From Polyangia bacterium (lineage in GTDB: Bacteria; Myxococcota_A; Polyangia; Nannocystales; Nannocystaceae): a stretch of DNA of 64,000 nucleotides. The stretch is taken from NCBI GenBank assembly GCA_030430565.1, contig JAUIKS010000003.1, positions 248,001 through 312,000 of the forward strand, given 5' to 3'. The position numbers were made by a program, and so were the translations under genes. The first letter of the stretch is position 1, and each line of letters opens with the position of its first letter. Under the pieces are notes generated by a model, which did no database searches, was not told the DNA's origin, and saw only the letters and a program-made list of their open reading frames with translations. Positions 1 through 11,372 of this stretch are shown here, in pieces.

Positions 1-611
1 CCGACCTCGTGAACTTCATCTGCGCGAAGTCGCGGCGGATTCGCCGATAGTTGGTTGCGCAGCAGGTTGAGATCTCCAGGGTTCCACGGGAGCACAAGCG
101 AGCCCCCGTTGGCGCCCGGCTGGCTCCGGTCAGGCAGCGACCAGTCGTAGCTGGCGTGGAGCGTGCCGTTCTCAGGGTACTCGCTGCGCCATCCCCCGCT
201 CGTACCGAGGGCGAGCGTGAACCGGACCGTTTCCTCTTCAGGGTAGCTCCACCAGCGGCGCGGCTCCGCGATGGGCAGCGTTGGCGAGGGGCGCTGAGGC
301 GTCGGCGCAGGGTTCTTGTCGACCGCGCGCAGCAGTCCGTCGAGCTCTTCAATGTGCGAGCGCCAACCGCCGTTGCCACGGATCGCGCGGAGCCACTGGA
401 CGAGCTCGATGCTGAACTGAGTCTGACTCCAGAGGTACTCAATGACCGAGTCGACGGTCTTGACGAGGCTGAGCCCATCCGCGACGTGTTGGCGGATCTC
501 GAAGGCGAACTCGGTGTAGCTCAGCTCGCGTAAGAGCCCGTTGGCGTCGAAGCAGTTCGTCAGCAGGAAGCGCAGCTTGGCTTCGAATTCTCTGTACGCG
601 CGGCGGTCCAT
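1..611 (-). CDS. EAD-like domain protein, N-terminal part (runs off left edge)
   Basis: An open frame starts at an ATG at 611-609 and is still open at the left edge (203 codons). Residues 1-75 look helical and resemble effector-associated (EAD-type) death-fold adaptors: a Glu/Leu-rich helix, FDANGLLRELSY, a hydrophobic helix, then a FSIELVQWLRAIR helix and an IEEL turn. Known EADs sit at the N-terminus of bacterial conflict and NLR-like proteins and recruit partner effectors. After a Pro-rich linker (about 95-110) comes a Trp/Gly/Pro-rich region of unknown type. The effector half, if present, lies outside the window. The EAD call is by pattern only and uncertain; the reading frame itself is well supported because it has no stop for 600 bases. 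Confidence 0.6.
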   Translation of the reverse strand, partial: MDRRAYREFEAKLRFLLTNCFDANGLLRELSYTEFAFEIRQHVADGLSLVKTVDSVIEYLWSQTQFSIELVQWLRAIRGNGGWRSHIEELDGLLRAVDKNPAPTPQRPSPTLPIAEPRRWWSYPEEETVRFTLALGTSGGWRSEYPENGTLHASYDWSLPDRSQPGANGGSLVLPWNPGDLNLLRNQLSANPPRLRADEVHEV

Positions 612-705
612 TCGTGTCGTCTCTTCTCGGATGACCTTAGCGCGTACGAAGCGCGCGCCCAAACTCCTGGTCAGATGACGCCGCTTTCTGACCTACCCTT
701 GGTCA

Positions 706-1203
706 ATGTCGAGCACAGCGTATCCGATGGTTTCCGAGGTTATGACGGCCAAGGTCTTGGCGGTCACTCCGGGCACGAGCCTCGAGTCCGTCGCCCGTCT
801 GTTCGCGCAGAAACGCGTCAGCGGCGCGCCTGTCGTGGAGGAGAGCGGAGAGGTCGTCGGGGTCGTGAGCCTCACCGACCTCTCTGATCCAGACCGCGAT
901 CGCGGCGGCGAGCTCGGCGATGGTCTGTACTACTCCCTGCACGCCGGCCTGGCCGATGAGCACGGGGACCCGACGGTGCGGCGCGAGGGCACGGTCGCCG
1001 ATGTCATGACCCCGGCGGTCCTCAGCGTCGCCCCGCACGAGTCGATCGTCGAGGCGGGGCGCAAGATGGTGGCGATGGGGGTTCACCGCCTGGTCGTCGT
1101 GGACGACCAGCAGCTGCTCGCGGGGATCGTCTCGCTCATCGATATCGTCCGCGGCTTCGTCAGCGCCGCCGGCGTCGAGCGCGAAGCCGGCGCAGCGAGC
1201 TAG
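706..1203 (+). CDS. Two-CBS-domain protein
   Basis: The 165-residue product is built almost only of a CBS pair. The first CBS begins VSEVMTAKVLAVTPGTSLES and ends GVVSLTDLS; the second begins VADVMTPAVLSVAPHESIVE and ends GIVSLIDIVRGFV. CBS pairs (Bateman modules) bind adenine nucleotides such as AMP, ATP or SAM and act as energy or redox sensors. There is no attached catalytic or channel domain, so it is probably a stand-alone cytosolic sensor. It ends 19 bases from the end of the convergent nitrogenase-like operon; nothing shows a functional link. Confidence 0.9.
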   Translation: MSSTAYPMVSEVMTAKVLAVTPGTSLESVARLFAQKRVSGAPVVEESGEVVGVVSLTDLSDPDRDRGGELGDGLYYSLHAGLADEHGDPTVRREGTVADVMTPAVLSVAPHESIVEAGRKMVAMGVHRLVVVDDQQLLAGIVSLIDIVRGFVSAAGVEREAGAAS

Positions 1204-1222
1204 CGAGTTCGGCGGCGGCGCC

Positions 1223-2611
1223 TCAGCTTGGCGTTGACCGCCGTCGCACCCGCTGCTCGCGTCGGATCATCTCGTTCGTCATCGCGCCCAGCAGCCACAT
1301 CCAGCCGTTGAAGCCGAGGAACGGGCTGTCCGAGAGCGCGTGTCGCTCGAAGCAGGGGAAGCCGAAGTTGAGCACCTCGGTCTCGCCCTGGCGCGCGCAG
1401 TCCATGGCGAGGCTGTCGCAGACGAGCAGGTCGAGGCCGGCGCGCGAGCTGTCCTCGAGGACTCTTCGCAGGGTCGCCTCGGGCGGCGCGTGCAGGACGC
1501 TCGTGTAGCCGTCCGCGGGCGGCGCGAGCTCCTCGCGCGCGCGGGCCGACGCGCACATGAACTCGACGATCATCCCGATCTCGGTGGCGAGCTCGTGGAA
1601 GCCCGCGAACATCGCCGGGTCGCCGGCGAAGGCGATCCGCCGCCCGGCGAAGTAGTGGGGGATCACCCACTCGAGCCGCGGGATCAGGCGCGCGTGCTCG
1701 GCGTTGATGAAGCGCTCGGCGGCCTCGACTCGACCTGTCGCGCGGGCCAGCGCGCGCAGCAGCGTGCGCGTCGCGCCCAGGCCGAGCGGGACCGGGACGT
1801 CGACGACGCGCGCGCCCGTGCGCCGGGCGAGCGCGCGGGCGGCCGCCTGTCCGTAGGGGAGGGCGAGCAGCGTGCGCGCCGAGCCGGCGCGGGCGAGCGC
1901 GCGGTAGGGCGAGCCGCTCAGCCAGACCGAGCGCAGGTCCAGGTCGAGCGCGGCGACCATGCGCTCGAGCTCGCGGATGTTGCCGCGGTGATCCTCCTCG
2001 CCGCGATCCATGAGGTAGCCGATCACCGCGACGGCGTCCTCGTCCGGCGCGCGGCCGTCGAGCGCGATCGTGTTCGCCAGCGCCTCGAGGGTGTCGGCGT
2101 AGCCGTCGACCCAGTCGCCGTCGAGCGAGCGGCCGTTGACCTCGAGCAGCGGGAACGGGACCTCGGGCTGCAGGTCGGCGATCAGGCGGTCGTACTGCGT
2201 GCCGATGATCGTCACGTGCGGCATCGAGCAGATCACCGCCGCGCCGACGCCCCGCAGCCGCGCGACGCGACGGATCCGGCGCGCGACCTCGCGGCCGTCG
2301 GAGGTCACGACGGCCTCGGAGTTGACGAGGGTCGGCACGATCCGGTGCTCGCCGATCGCGTCGAGCAGGGTCGAGCGCAGGTCGTGCCTGCCGTGGATCC
2401 ACTCGGCCTTGCGGTACAGGCAGTCCGGCCCGTCGATGATCCCGTAGAGGTCCGAGATCGCGTTGATCGCCATGAACAGGCCGAGCTGGAACGGGATCCG
2501 GTACGGCGTCGAGAATTGCTCCTCGGGGCGCGGGGCCAGGCCGGACGCGCGCTGTCGCTGCCAGCGCGCGTCGGCTTTGTTCGCGCCGCTCGGTCCGCCG
2601 TCGGCGTTCAC
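1223..2611 (-). CDS. Nitrogenase-like catalytic subunit, NifK/BchB/BchZ-type fold
   Basis: Third gene of the operon (462 residues). It starts at a GTG that overlaps the stop of the previous gene (GTGA), so translation is probably coupled. A longer open frame upstream is only an overlap with the neighbour. The region around 48-130 matches the fold of nitrogenase component-1 beta-like subunits: IIDGPDCLYRKAEW places Cys64 where NifK has its second P-cluster Cys, and VICSMPHVTIIGTQ places Cys128 at the third. I see no equivalent of the first NifK Cys. Later parts show the Rossmann-like repeats of the family. It should pair with the NifD-like subunit (2608-4386). Substrate unknown. Confidence 0.8.
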   Translation of the reverse strand: MNADGGPSGANKADARWQRQRASGLAPRPEEQFSTPYRIPFQLGLFMAINAISDLYGIIDGPDCLYRKAEWIHGRHDLRSTLLDAIGEHRIVPTLVNSEAVVTSDGREVARRIRRVARLRGVGAAVICSMPHVTIIGTQYDRLIADLQPEVPFPLLEVNGRSLDGDWVDGYADTLEALANTIALDGRAPDEDAVAVIGYLMDRGEEDHRGNIRELERMVAALDLDLRSVWLSGSPYRALARAGSARTLLALPYGQAAARALARRTGARVVDVPVPLGLGATRTLLRALARATGRVEAAERFINAEHARLIPRLEWVIPHYFAGRRIAFAGDPAMFAGFHELATEIGMIVEFMCASARAREELAPPADGYTSVLHAPPEATLRRVLEDSSRAGLDLLVCDSLAMDCARQGETEVLNFGFPCFERHALSDSPFLGFNGWMWLLGAMTNEMIRREQRVRRRSTPS

Positions 2612-4386
2612 GGGGCCTCCGCGGCGGGGAAGGGCTCGCCCAGGTGCGCTTGGTAGCGCCGGTAAAACGGCAGGCGGCAGCGCGCGAGCAGCCGCGTCAG
2701 CGTGTCGACGGCGCCCCGCGGCCCGCACGAGACGTCGCGCAGCGAGAAGATGTTCTTTCCGGTCCGCGAGAGCCGCTTGTCGAAGTACAGCTCGGAGTAG
2801 ATCGCGACCGCGCGTGAGCGACGGAGCTCGGCCTCCAGCTCCTGGGGCGTCGCGTAGCCGCGCAGCGTGATCCACGGCTCGGGCGCGGGGGCGGGCGGGC
2901 GCAGGCCGGTGTAGACGAACACGTCGACCCCGGCGAAGCCGAACTCCGAGACCAGCGAGAGCAGCGGCACGCCCATGCGCCGCGTCGCCGAGAGCGCCGC
3001 GCGCCAGTCGCTGTCGTCGCACACGAAGCCGACGCGATAGCCCCGCGCCTGGGCGCGCAGCGCCTCCCACGCCGGCTCCCATTCATCCTGTCTCTCGCGC
3101 CATATTGAGTCGAAGGCCGCCGTCCGCCCGAGCGCGTCCGTCACCGCCCGCAGCCACGTCTCGCTCGCGCGCAGGCCGAAGGGCGGGGGCGGGCGCAGCG
3201 TCGGGATGTCGGGGAAGCGCTGGAGCAGCCGCGTGATCGGCTCGTGGTAGCGCTCCCACGGGTAGAGGATCAGCAGCTCCGCGCGCGGGAACTCTCGCAG
3301 CTGCGCGGGGTCGAACGAGGGGTACAGCTCGCAGCCGAGCTCGACGCCGCAGGCCTCGAGCAGCGAGGTCAGCTGCTCGCGCCCGGGCAGCTCCGGGAAG
3401 CCGAGCAGGTTGACGCGCCCGGGCACGCGTCGCGTCGCGTTGGTGTCGACGTCGTTGAGCATCCGCTGCAGCAGCTCCTCCTGCGGGTTGTTCTCGTTGC
3501 CGAGGTAGAGCACCGGGAGCTTGAGCTTGCTGCGCGCGCGCGCGGCCGAGGCCTCGATGTCGTCGCCCGTGACCAGCGGCACGCAGGTCGCGCCGATCAG
3601 CACCATGCTCGGTTTCTCGGGGAACGCGGCGATGCTCTCGAGCGCCTGATCGAGCTTGGCGTCGCCGCCCTTGATCACGTCGAGATCCTGCAGGTCCGTG
3701 CTGAGGAAGTGCCGGCGCCCCCACGAGGCTCTGGGCTCGAGGTCGGTCTCGACGGTGTTGAAGAAGGTCACCGTCGACGCGCCGGAGTGCACGGTGTTGA
3801 AGTTGCACTCGAGCTCCTCGTGCGAGACGTAGGCGACGTTGCCCGAGAAGGTCTCGCAGACGCCGCGGTAGAGCTCTTTATCCTCGAAGAAGGTCCGCCA
3901 CGCCTTCGCGCTCGCGTAGCTGTAGAACAGGCTCTTTGGGTCATCCCAGCGCAGGGTGAAGCGGTCGCCCTCGTCGGGCAGGACGCGGCTAGCGAGCTGG
4001 GCGAGCGTCGCCCGCCGGTAGCGCGCGCCGAAGCGGTTGAGGCGCGCCGAGAGCCCGCGCGAGAGCGGCTCGCCGCGGTACTGAATCGCGAAGCCCGGCG
4101 CGCGCAGCCACGCGCGCGGGCTCGGCGGGACCAGGCTGAAGCGCTCGCGCGGGCCGCCCGGCAGCGCGGCGACGAACTCCACGTGGCCGTCCGAGAAGCG
4201 CGAGACCTCGAGCAGCGCGCCCTCGAGCTGCATCGCGCGCGCGAAGCTCTTCAGCGACTCGACCCCCGCGCGCACGGGCGCGGCCGAGCTCGACTCGGGC
4301 TGCGCGTCGGCCTCGGGCGCGGGCGCTTCGGGCGTAGGCTTCGCGCCCGCGAACACGCCGTCGAGCTCGGGGAACAGCGAGCTCAC
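2608..4386 (-). CDS. Nitrogenase-like catalytic subunit, NifD/BchN/BchY-type, with N-terminal extension
   Basis: Second gene of the operon, 592 residues, GTG start overlapping the reductase stop by GTGA. It is longer than usual for NifD/BchN-like subunits (about 430-500). Roughly the first 150 residues are an extension: a Pro/Ala/Glu linker, then a small alpha/beta region. The component-1 core follows, with Cys177 (YRGVCETF), Cys194 (LECNFNTVHSGAS) and Cys268 (GATCVPLVTGDDIEA). The last closely matches the third NifD cluster-ligand motif, which ends GDDIEA. The C-terminus (VAIYSELYFDKRLSRTGKN) also has the family style. Three Cys here and two in the partner could hold a bridging Fe-S cluster. 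No NifB, NifE or NifN gene is nearby, so a FeMo-type cofactor is unlikely (inference). Confidence 0.8.
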   Translation of the reverse strand: MSSLFPELDGVFAGAKPTPEAPAPEADAQPESSSAAPVRAGVESLKSFARAMQLEGALLEVSRFSDGHVEFVAALPGGPRERFSLVPPSPRAWLRAPGFAIQYRGEPLSRGLSARLNRFGARYRRATLAQLASRVLPDEGDRFTLRWDDPKSLFYSYASAKAWRTFFEDKELYRGVCETFSGNVAYVSHEELECNFNTVHSGASTVTFFNTVETDLEPRASWGRRHFLSTDLQDLDVIKGGDAKLDQALESIAAFPEKPSMVLIGATCVPLVTGDDIEASAARARSKLKLPVLYLGNENNPQEELLQRMLNDVDTNATRRVPGRVNLLGFPELPGREQLTSLLEACGVELGCELYPSFDPAQLREFPRAELLILYPWERYHEPITRLLQRFPDIPTLRPPPPFGLRASETWLRAVTDALGRTAAFDSIWRERQDEWEPAWEALRAQARGYRVGFVCDDSDWRAALSATRRMGVPLLSLVSEFGFAGVDVFVYTGLRPPAPAPEPWITLRGYATPQELEAELRRSRAVAIYSELYFDKRLSRTGKNIFSLRDVSCGPRGAVDTLTRLLARCRLPFYRRYQAHLGEPFPAAEAP

Positions 4387-5447
4387 GCCAGCAGCTCCTC
4401 GGTCCGCAGCGCGCTGGCCTCGACCGGGAAGGCCGCGCGCAGGCGCTGGAGCGCCTCGTCGGCGGTGACGAGGCCGAGCCGGACCGCGCGTGACCCTGCG
4501 GACAGCTCATCTTGGAACGCGCCCGCGCGGGCGACCGCGCGCTCCCGGACGCGCGCGAGCAGCTTGTCGCCGTTGACGAGCGGGTCCACCTCGGCGCTGA
4601 CCAGCGGCGCGGCGTCCCGCCGCGCGGGGGCCCGCGTGAACTTGCGGCGCGCCAGCTCGTAGAAGTCGCGCTCCGAGAGCGGCGTGGGCAGGGGCTGTCC
4701 CTCGAGCTCCAGCTCGAGCACGTGCCGCGCGAGCTCGGCGAAGCGGCGCGAGACCGCGGACGCCGGCGCGTGCTCGATCACCGTCTTGCGTCGGTACTCG
4801 GCCTCGCGGATCAGCGGGTCGCGCGGGACGTAGCCGAGCACCCGGGCGTTGAGCAGCGCCGCGAAGCGCTGCAGCGTCGACCGGTCGGTGTCGTTGTTCT
4901 TGAGGTTGAAGACGATCCCGGCGAGCCCGATGCCGTTGGTCGCGTAGTGCACCACGGCCTTGGCGATGTTGTTCGCGGCGTAGAGCGCCATCAGCTCCTC
5001 CGACGCGACGATGATGACCTTCTCGCCCACGCCCCGGCGCAGCGGCGCCGCGAAGCCGCCGCACACGACGTCGCCGAGCACGTCGTAGAGCGTCACGTCG
5101 TAGGCCCCGGGCCTCAGCAGCTCGGCCTCGCGGAAGATCTCGAGCATCCGCGTGATCCCGCGGCCGCCGCAGCCCACCCCCGCGCCCGGGCCCCCGGCCT
5201 CGACGCAGTCGACCCCGAGGTGCGAGCGCGTCACGATCTCGTCGCGCGTGACGCCCTTGACCCGCTCGATCCGATCGATGACGGGCTCGATCATGCGGCC
5301 GCCGAGCAGCGCTGCGGTCGAGTCGTGCTTGGGGTCGCAGCCGACGTGCAGCACGCGACGCCCCTGCGCCGCCAGGCTCGCGCTCAGCGAGGTCGCGAGC
5401 GTCGACTTGCCGATCCCGCCCTTGCCGAAAATAACGAGCTTCTCCAT
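4383..5447 (-). CDS. Nitrogenase-like reductase component (NifH/BchL/BchX/CfbC family)
   Basis: First gene of the operon, 354 residues from the ATG at 5447; the frame is open further upstream but the family N-terminus (EKLVIFGKGGIGKS) fixes this start. The deviant Walker A is at residues 8-15 with both lysines. VGCDPKHDST follows. Cys94 (GAGVGCGGRG) and Cys130 (LGDVVCGGFA) are the two [4Fe-4S] ligands expected at the homodimer interface. The switch region SEELMALYAANNIAKA is close to NifH. About 90 C-terminal residues beyond the usual end are an unusual tail. In this family the protein passes electrons one at a time to a component-1 partner with ATP hydrolysis. The exact branch cannot be decided by eye. 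Confidence 0.9.
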   Translation of the reverse strand: MEKLVIFGKGGIGKSTLATSLSASLAAQGRRVLHVGCDPKHDSTAALLGGRMIEPVIDRIERVKGVTRDEIVTRSHLGVDCVEAGGPGAGVGCGGRGITRMLEIFREAELLRPGAYDVTLYDVLGDVVCGGFAAPLRRGVGEKVIIVASEELMALYAANNIAKAVVHYATNGIGLAGIVFNLKNNDTDRSTLQRFAALLNARVLGYVPRDPLIREAEYRRKTVIEHAPASAVSRRFAELARHVLELELEGQPLPTPLSERDFYELARRKFTRAPARRDAAPLVSAEVDPLVNGDKLLARVRERAVARAGAFQDELSAGSRAVRLGLVTADEALQRLRAAFPVEASALRTEELLA

Positions 5448-6098
5448 AGATCGTCGCGTCCCGAGCTGAGCGCGGCGCGTACCGTCACGCCCCACGCTCG
5501 ACGCGAGTGTAGCGTGGGATGTCGCCGTCGGTCGGTGTTTCGTCCCGCCGCGAATTGTTCGCGCCGCGCAGTCGCCTCGAGGCGCCTACCGAGAGCGAGA
5601 CGTTGAGAATAAACCCAAAGCTCCGGGATAACCGAGTTGTGACAGTGACGTTACGCGGCGCTCGGTCAGCGCGTGTCGGTCGCCGCGAGCGCCGCCGAGC
5701 TCGCGAGCATCTGGTCGGTGTCGTCCTTCGTGGACGTCCGCAGCTCGAGCGAGCGCTCGCCGTCAGGTGGCTCGAGGGCCCGGAGCTGCGCGAGCGGGCC
5801 GGAGCACCCGTCGTCCGCGTCGCGCCTGACCCAGCGGTTCCGTCACGACTCCACCGCGCGCGCACACACCCGCGTGCTCGGGCGCCGCCGTCGTGCGAGC
5901 GAGCGACGCCCCCGAGCTCGCCGCGGTCGCCGACCTCGGGTATTGAAGGGCGGGGGGAGCAGCACTCGACGACGCGTGTGCAGTCGGGTTTGAAGTCACG
6001 CACGCGGCGTTCGTCCGCGCGAGCTCCGTCGACACGGCACCGTCGCCGCGCGGTTGCCAGCCGCGCGACTCGACCGGCGCGGAGCGCCTGCGCGCTGA
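5448..6098. other. Gap without a supported gene
   Basis: This stretch separates the nitrogenase-like operon from a small membrane-protein gene. All open frames here have Arg/Pro/Ser-rich composition typical of antisense or random high-GC frames. It should hold the promoter of the operon. At 5984-6001 it contains a 15/18 match to the attachment core of the mobile element. Confidence 0.6.
5984..6001 (+). other. Imperfect copy of the element's attachment core
   Basis: The sequence TCGGGTTTGAAGTCACGC differs from the 18-bp core (TCTGGTTTGAAGTCGCGG) at three positions. On the minus strand it reads RDFKPD, but the surrounding frame has no other kinase sequence. It could be a remnant of an older insertion, a secondary site, or chance. 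Confidence 0.35.
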
Positions 6099-6512
6099 TC
6101 AGAACCGGAGCTGAAACCCGCCCGGCGCCGGGGCGAACTGAAACGCCTGCCTGGCGGAGCCGCGTCGGTGTCGCCGCAGGCGTGCCCCGTAGATCCCGGT
6201 GGGGATCGTCGCCGCCAACGTGATGACCGCGCCGACCGGCGCGAGCACGAGGAAGCCGATCGGGAACTCGCCGCAGCCGAAGTCCGGGTCAGGGTTCTTG
6301 CACGGGGTGAGGTCGGCGATCAGGCCGCCGGCGATCAACACTACCCCGAGGCCCATGACGCCGGCCGACACGCCGAGCTGGATCTGCAGCTTGCGCTCGC
6401 GGGCTCGCCACTCCGGCGAGGGCGCCTCCACCGGCGAAGCGCACTTCATCGGCTCCGCGTCGGGACCGCAGGTGAGCGCGCTCGTGAGGAGAAGCGTCGA
6501 GGTCAGCGGCAC
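6099..6512 (-). CDS. Small membrane protein with signal peptide and two TM segments
   Basis: The 137-residue product begins with a hydrophobic leader (PLTSTLLLTSALTCG) followed by a short periplasmic-like stretch with Cys residues. TM segments lie near 46-66 (GVSAGVMGLGVVLIAGGLIA) and 85-108. It ends in a basic RRHRRG stretch and a tail closing in Phe. No family is recognised. A perfect palindrome, AGACATGTCT, lies about 90 bases upstream of its start and could be an operator. Confidence 0.65.
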   Translation of the reverse strand: MPLTSTLLLTSALTCGPDAEPMKCASPVEAPSPEWRARERKLQIQLGVSAGVMGLGVVLIAGGLIADLTPCKNPDPDFGCGEFPIGFLVLAPVGAVITLAATIPTGIYGARLRRHRRGSARQAFQFAPAPGGFQLRF

Positions 6513-6604
6513 TGCGCTAGTCTCCGACGAGACGCCGACGATGACAAGCGCGCCGAGCAGCGGGCGCGCGCGGGCGCGCTCGGCGTTTGTAAATATGTCG
6601 GATA

Positions 6605-6614
6605 AGACATGTCT
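6605..6614. promoter_or_regulatory. Palindrome AGACATGTCT upstream of the 6099-6512 gene
   Basis: A perfect 10-bp palindrome in a locally AT-richer stretch (TTTGTAAATATGTCGGATA precedes it). The related string AGACATGT recurs at about 34384, upstream of the likely start of the second kinase-TPR gene. Operator function is a guess. Confidence 0.3.
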
Positions 6615-6646
6615 AAACGACGCGGTCGAGGCCGCGCGGCGTCGGG

Positions 6647-9089
<2,443 letters not shown>

Positions 9090-9113
9090 AATCCGCTAAT
9101 TCAGGCGTCCAAG

Positions 9114-10316
9114 CTAGTTTCGCGGGCTCCTCGCCCGCTTTGCCACGCGCTTGCCACCCGAGCGGTCGTTTGCCCGATCGAGTAGGTTCGCGGCGCCGCG
9201 CGCGAGCGTGGCCTGCTGGAGATGCAGGTAGGCCTGCGTGGTCTCCAGCTTCGAATGCCGAGCAACCGCCTGGACCTCGTAGACATCGGCGCCCAGCCGC
9301 GCGAGGCGAGTGAGCACCGTGTGGCGAAGGAGATGCGGACCGCTGTCCGGCAACCCCGCCTTGCGCTGGACGAGGTTCAGCGCGTAGCGGATCGAGTGGG
9401 GAGTGTGCGGGGCCCACTGCATCCCCGTGTGCTGCGATCGCCGATACAAGACCAGCGGTCCCTGTAATTCACGCCTACGGAAGTCCGCGAGCGCGTGCTT
9501 GAGGCGCGAGGTCATCGCCAGCGTGCCGATGACCCCCTTCGGGGTCTGTGTCGTACCGCGATACGTGTTGTGCTGCACCGTCATCGACCCGGCCTCGAGA
9601 TCGAGATCGTTCCACTCGAGCGCGCAGATCTCAGATGCCCGCAGGCCCATGTCGATGGCGAGCAGACACATGATGTACGCCGACTCGTCAATACTCGACG
9701 CAGACACGACGAGCCTCGCGATTTGTTCGTCGGTGTACACGACCTTCGGCCGGCGCCGTGGTGTCGGCAACGGCGTGATGTCAGGCACCAGCGCGATGAC
9801 GCGCACGCGCTTCGCGAAGCGCAGCATCACACGGAGCTTGGCGAGCACTTGATTCGCTGTGCTCGGCTGCATCCTCCGGTGAAGTTCTGCGCGAAAGGAC
9901 ATCACGCGATCCTCGTCGATCTCGGCGAGCGCGATCCCACCAAGCAGAGGCCCGAGATGGTTTCGGAATGTCGAGTCATAGTTGACACGAGTTGCCGGCT
10001 TCTGAAGCTGGACGTGCTCGGGGTGGAAGCGCTGAACGTAGAACTCGCCCAGCGTGACGGCGCGAGACCGCGCCGTTTTCGCAACGCTCTCCTTTCTCGC
10101 TGAGGGCACCTCGATCCTGCTTCCTGTCCCGAGAACCTTCTGCAAGATCTTCGGTACCTGGCGCTCGCCCCAAGCGCGAGCTTGCTGCTCGCTCAGGCGC
10201 GCGGGCGCGACCAGGCGCTTTCGGATCTCGCGTGCGGAGTTGCAGGGGTTCATGAGGCGGATGTCGACGTGCCAGCGGGTCTTGTCGTGTGCGTAGGGGC
10301 GCAGGGTGATCTTCAT
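9114..10316 (-). CDS. Tyrosine-family site-specific recombinase (integrase)
   Basis: The 400-residue product has an N-terminal arm-binding-like region, a SAM-like core-binding helical domain (about 90-185: ATRVNYDSTFRNHLGPLLGG) and a catalytic domain. The active site can be followed: Arg in DMGLRASEICALEW, His and Arg in HLLRHTVLTRLA, His in AVARHSKLETTQ, and the nucleophile Tyr in QAYLHL. The gene ends 25 bases from the left attachment core, the usual layout for an element that carries its own integrase. It most likely uses the 18-bp kinase sequence as its target. No recognisable excisionase gene is adjacent. Confidence 0.95.
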   Translation of the reverse strand: MKITLRPYAHDKTRWHVDIRLMNPCNSAREIRKRLVAPARLSEQQARAWGERQVPKILQKVLGTGSRIEVPSARKESVAKTARSRAVTLGEFYVQRFHPEHVQLQKPATRVNYDSTFRNHLGPLLGGIALAEIDEDRVMSFRAELHRRMQPSTANQVLAKLRVMLRFAKRVRVIALVPDITPLPTPRRRPKVVYTDEQIARLVVSASSIDESAYIMCLLAIDMGLRASEICALEWNDLDLEAGSMTVQHNTYRGTTQTPKGVIGTLAMTSRLKHALADFRRRELQGPLVLYRRSQHTGMQWAPHTPHSIRYALNLVQRKAGLPDSGPHLLRHTVLTRLARLGADVYEVQAVARHSKLETTQAYLHLQQATLARGAANLLDRANDRSGGKRVAKRARSPRN

Positions 10317-11372
10317 GATGTCGGCCGTTCCGGCCGACCGGTCGCTGTCCCGTGGACATCAAACGCGAGGAGGGCGTGATCGCGCAAGCGCCTTTTCGAG
10401 CGCAAAGTGCTGTACGAGCACGATCCTGCCGCTTCAAAAGGCACAGGCAGGGCAGTTCTCAGCTTCGAAGCGATCTCTTTGGCCACCCCGCCAGGAGCGG
10501 GTCGCAGATGTGGGCGGCGTCGGGGTAGTGCTTTTGGAAGGGCTTGAGGCGCTGGCAGCCGACGCGGGTCATTCACGTGGATGTCCCAAGGGACATGATG
10601 ATGCAGCACGCTCGAGGGTCCGCAGACACAAGCGCGTGGACGCGCGTGTGATTGTCGCGCCGCGAGTACGCTCGCCAACGCTCGCACGCGGAAACACGCG
10701 CCACTGACCCGCCGGTCAGCTCGCGTCTGCGCGAGAGCTTCGTCGTCAGCGCACCGCCGTGGACGCTATTCCCGGCTCCAACGCGTCGCCGTGGACGACT
10801 CGCGCCGGCCAGCTCTAGACGTAGAGGCCCGGGAGGGAGACGGGCCATGACGGTGCGTTGGCGCTCGCGGCCCTTGCCAGCAACCTCCGAGCTTGGGCGT
10901 CGCTGACTGTGTCAACCAACGCGAATTTGGTCCACCTTCACACCTGTGAGCATCCTTGGGGGTGATAAGCCGCGGAAGTCTTTTCGCGAGCGGCCGCGCT
11001 AACGAGATCTACGTGCGTGGTGTGTACTTCACACCCGGCGCGCCGCCGTTCGAAAAGGCGATTCTAACGGCCTCGAATGCTCGGCGCAATGACGCAACGG
11101 TGGCGCGTCGACTCGGCCCTGCGTGTGGGCCTCGAGCTGGGGCGTGGCGTGGCTACGTGCCGCGGCCGTCACCGGGCTATTCACGTGTGGCGGATCCGCC
11201 CCACCGCTAGGGCTACGAGTGTGGCACCAGCACGGTTGATTTCGTGAAGCCCGCAGCGCTTCATCAAACGTACGGCTTCGTGCTCACGACTAGTCCCGCT
11301 CCCCAACGCGCTTGCCCCGCGCGAGCTGCTCGAACGGGGTCGTCGGCGGCACGTGCTCGAGCAGCGTCCCGA
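10317..11372. other. Gap inside the element with no confident gene
   Basis: About 1 kb between the integrase and two small genes. Short frames exist on both strands but their composition is not convincing. One plus-strand frame (10956-11210) contains ILTASNARRNDATVARRLG, a weak helix-turn-helix-like phrase, so a decayed regulator is possible. The integrase promoter must lie at the left end. Confidence 0.5.

Noticed and set aside
1340-2656. Long plus-strand frames opposite the nitrogenase-like genes, and similar frames over 6.6-8.9, 32-34, 41-42 and 61-64 kb
   Set aside because: Composition rich in Arg, Ala, Asp, Val and no domain motifs; they are antisense frames of high-GC genes.
1223-5447. 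Annotating the operon as nifHDK or bchXYZ/bchLNB
   Set aside because: Cofactor-synthesis, tetrapyrrole and photosynthesis genes are absent, the D-like subunit is oversized, and subunit branches cannot be told apart by eye.
5485-6003. Minus frame starting MRDFKPD as a kinase gene
   Set aside because: Only the six-residue motif resembles a kinase; the rest is Arg/Pro/Ser-rich without domain features.
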